Below are positions 62,761 to 64,000 of a DNA stretch of 64,000 bases, one piece after another (positions within the stretch are counted from its first letter, which is position 1; the number at the start of each line of letters is the position of its first letter). The notes under the pieces were generated by a model. The model was not told where the DNA came from and ran no database searches. It saw only the letters and a list, made by a program, of their open reading frames with translations. The translations under genes were made by a program, and so were the position numbers. The stretch spans positions 1,240,001 through 1,304,000 of the forward strand of contig JAIXMF010000002.1 in assembly GCA_025201365.1 (NCBI GenBank), written 5' to 3'. Origin of the DNA: Syncephalis plumigaleata. Its lineage: Eukaryota; Zoopagomycota; Zoopagomycetes; Zoopagales; Piptocephalidaceae.

Positions 62761-64000
62761 ATATCGCTATCAATAGTACTATATTCAAAACTAATTGACT
62801 GAATAACTGACTTTACTGACTTGACGGCCTTGGCTGTCTCACTGATTAACTAACTAATCGACTGACTGACTGACTAATTGTTTGTTTAACATGGTGGATA
62901 CCTTTGTACATCGCACAAGTGGATGCTACTTGACAACAATGTTTTAAACGATATATAACGTTACTACACCAACCTACTCCTTCTTCTGCTTCAATTGCTC
63001 CCACTTTTACTTCAAGCATTTCTACTTTTATCATCTCCTTCCCCTGTAGTGCTTCGTGCATTATCCCTTCCTTGTTCTATCTTGATTGCATTGTTTCGCA
63101 TATTATTCAGATCATCTGCTGATCATCTTCCTGTAAAGTGTTCTACGACATCCAAGATGTACGTAAATATGTGAATACATTTGAAAATGCGTGCGTGCAT
63201 GGGTGAGTTAATGGATGAGTGTATTGGCATGGCGATTAGACGTGAACAGATGATGCTCGCATACTGGTCTAGTAAAAAGAGCAATGCGCTTTTTTTGTTA
63301 GCACATATGACTTGCGACAAGGAGCGCCGAGAAATGTTTCAACTCACGCCTAGATTAGTCAATGGGACTTGGAGTGAAGTACACGGATGGATTGTTGTCT
63401 AACTCATACACGGCACATCCACATGCATATGTGTGTGCAACGGCGTGTACTACCATCCAGTTACAATGCCGTTGCTACCACCGCCATCACCATCACCACT
63501 ATCATTGTCAATTTCTCGCACCTCAAAATAGGCATGATGATTATTTATAGTGAGCATGGTATTTGTTGCACTGTCGTTTGAGAATGCCATATTATTGTTC
63601 TCTTTAGTATCTCCCTCTTTCCCTCTTTCCCTCGTACTCGCTCGTTCTCTCGTTCTTATTCTACTTTGTCCTTGATTATTGGCGGCTGGCCGCTTTCATC
63701 ACCGTGCGTTCTTTTATTGTATACTGTAGTGCGTGCGCCTCTTTTATCACTCGTAAATTCCCTCTCTTCTCTTTCCTTTTTTGCTAATTGCACTAGTGTG
63801 CGTGTTATTGCTTCTGAGGTGGGTAGTATTAGTCCTGCTTACTACTAATGGGGAATAGGGCTCCCAACCATGCTGTGCATGGATATAAGTATACTTCGGT
63901 CTTTGAAACTCGTTACATTCTTCTCCTTACTTTTCTACGTCCATTTCTATATGATATTGCCACACTTGATGGCCAAACACACTCGAACAACACTCCTTTA
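62761..64000. other. Right flank, no supported gene
   Basis: Pyrimidine-rich on the plus strand, with TGACTGACTGAC (near 62865) and CTCTTTCCCTC repeats (63610-63650). Several short frames open by chance. A short stretch, 63187-63400, has mixed composition but no features. Confidence 0.4.

Noticed and set aside
63181-63581. Short plus-strand frames near the right edge
   Set aside because: No splice pattern, domain or signal peptide; His/Thr-rich parts come from simple repeats.
1-64000. Bacterial-type features (operons, Shine-Dalgarno sites, CRISPR arrays)
   Set aside because: Spliceosomal introns, a pol III tRNA gene and eukaryotic retroelements make the DNA clearly eukaryotic, and no regularly spaced repeats were seen.

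Overview
The window is nuclear DNA of a eukaryote, most likely an early-diverging fungus (zoopagalean, mucoromycotan or chytrid grade; inferred, not proven). The host genes have very short introns, mostly 50-80 nt, with GTAAG-like donors and CTAAT/TACTAAC-like branch sites close to the acceptor. They encode conserved eukaryotic and fungal proteins: CstF-50, cytosolic MetRS, Gep4-type phosphatase, Isa1/ISCA1, Vps74/GOLPH3, Pno1/Dim2, Tma16 and IMP dehydrogenase. The intergenic DNA is AT-rich and full of simple repeats. Splice structures were worked out by hand, and their summed exon lengths were checked for frame.

Layout. 0-28 kb is mostly host: a small secreted peptide with a dibasic site, an unknown eight-helix membrane protein, CSTF1, two disordered proteins, MES1, GEP4, a 49-codon ORF, ISA1, a secreted kinase-like gene split by a Ty1/Copia element (19.3-23.8 kb), a short WS/DGAT-like C-terminal gene, VPS74, a small secreted protein and tRNA-Thr(TGT). 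28.7-37.5 kb is a Ty3/Gypsy element with a Tc1/mariner transposon nested in it. 37.7-43.3 kb holds PNO1, an RRM remnant, a secreted subtilase-like protein lacking catalytic residues and a hypothetical ORF. 43.5-48.7 kb is a TA-flanked inverted-repeat element that has received a DIRS-type tyrosine-recombinase retroelement. 48.9-52.3 kb holds TMA16 and the IMPDH gene. 52.8-57.1 kb is a second tyrosine-recombinase retroelement bounded by 129-bp direct repeats. 57.8-62.8 kb is a chromodomain Ty3/Gypsy element. The last 1.2 kb shows no supportable gene.

How it fits together. The host genes are unrelated housekeeping genes in no operon-like order. A second theme is secretion: two small signal-peptide proteins, a signal-peptide kinase-like protein and a signal-peptide subtilase-like protein, the last two with altered catalytic motifs. 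The rest is a pile-up of mobile elements from five classes. All three LTR elements have long terminal repeats that look identical by eye and perfect 5-bp target duplications, and the Tc1/mariner element has 211-bp inverted repeats that look identical, so the invasion is recent. The five retroelements, though of different orders, all carry a short inverted repeat beside or around a TATA-like box in their terminal repeats.
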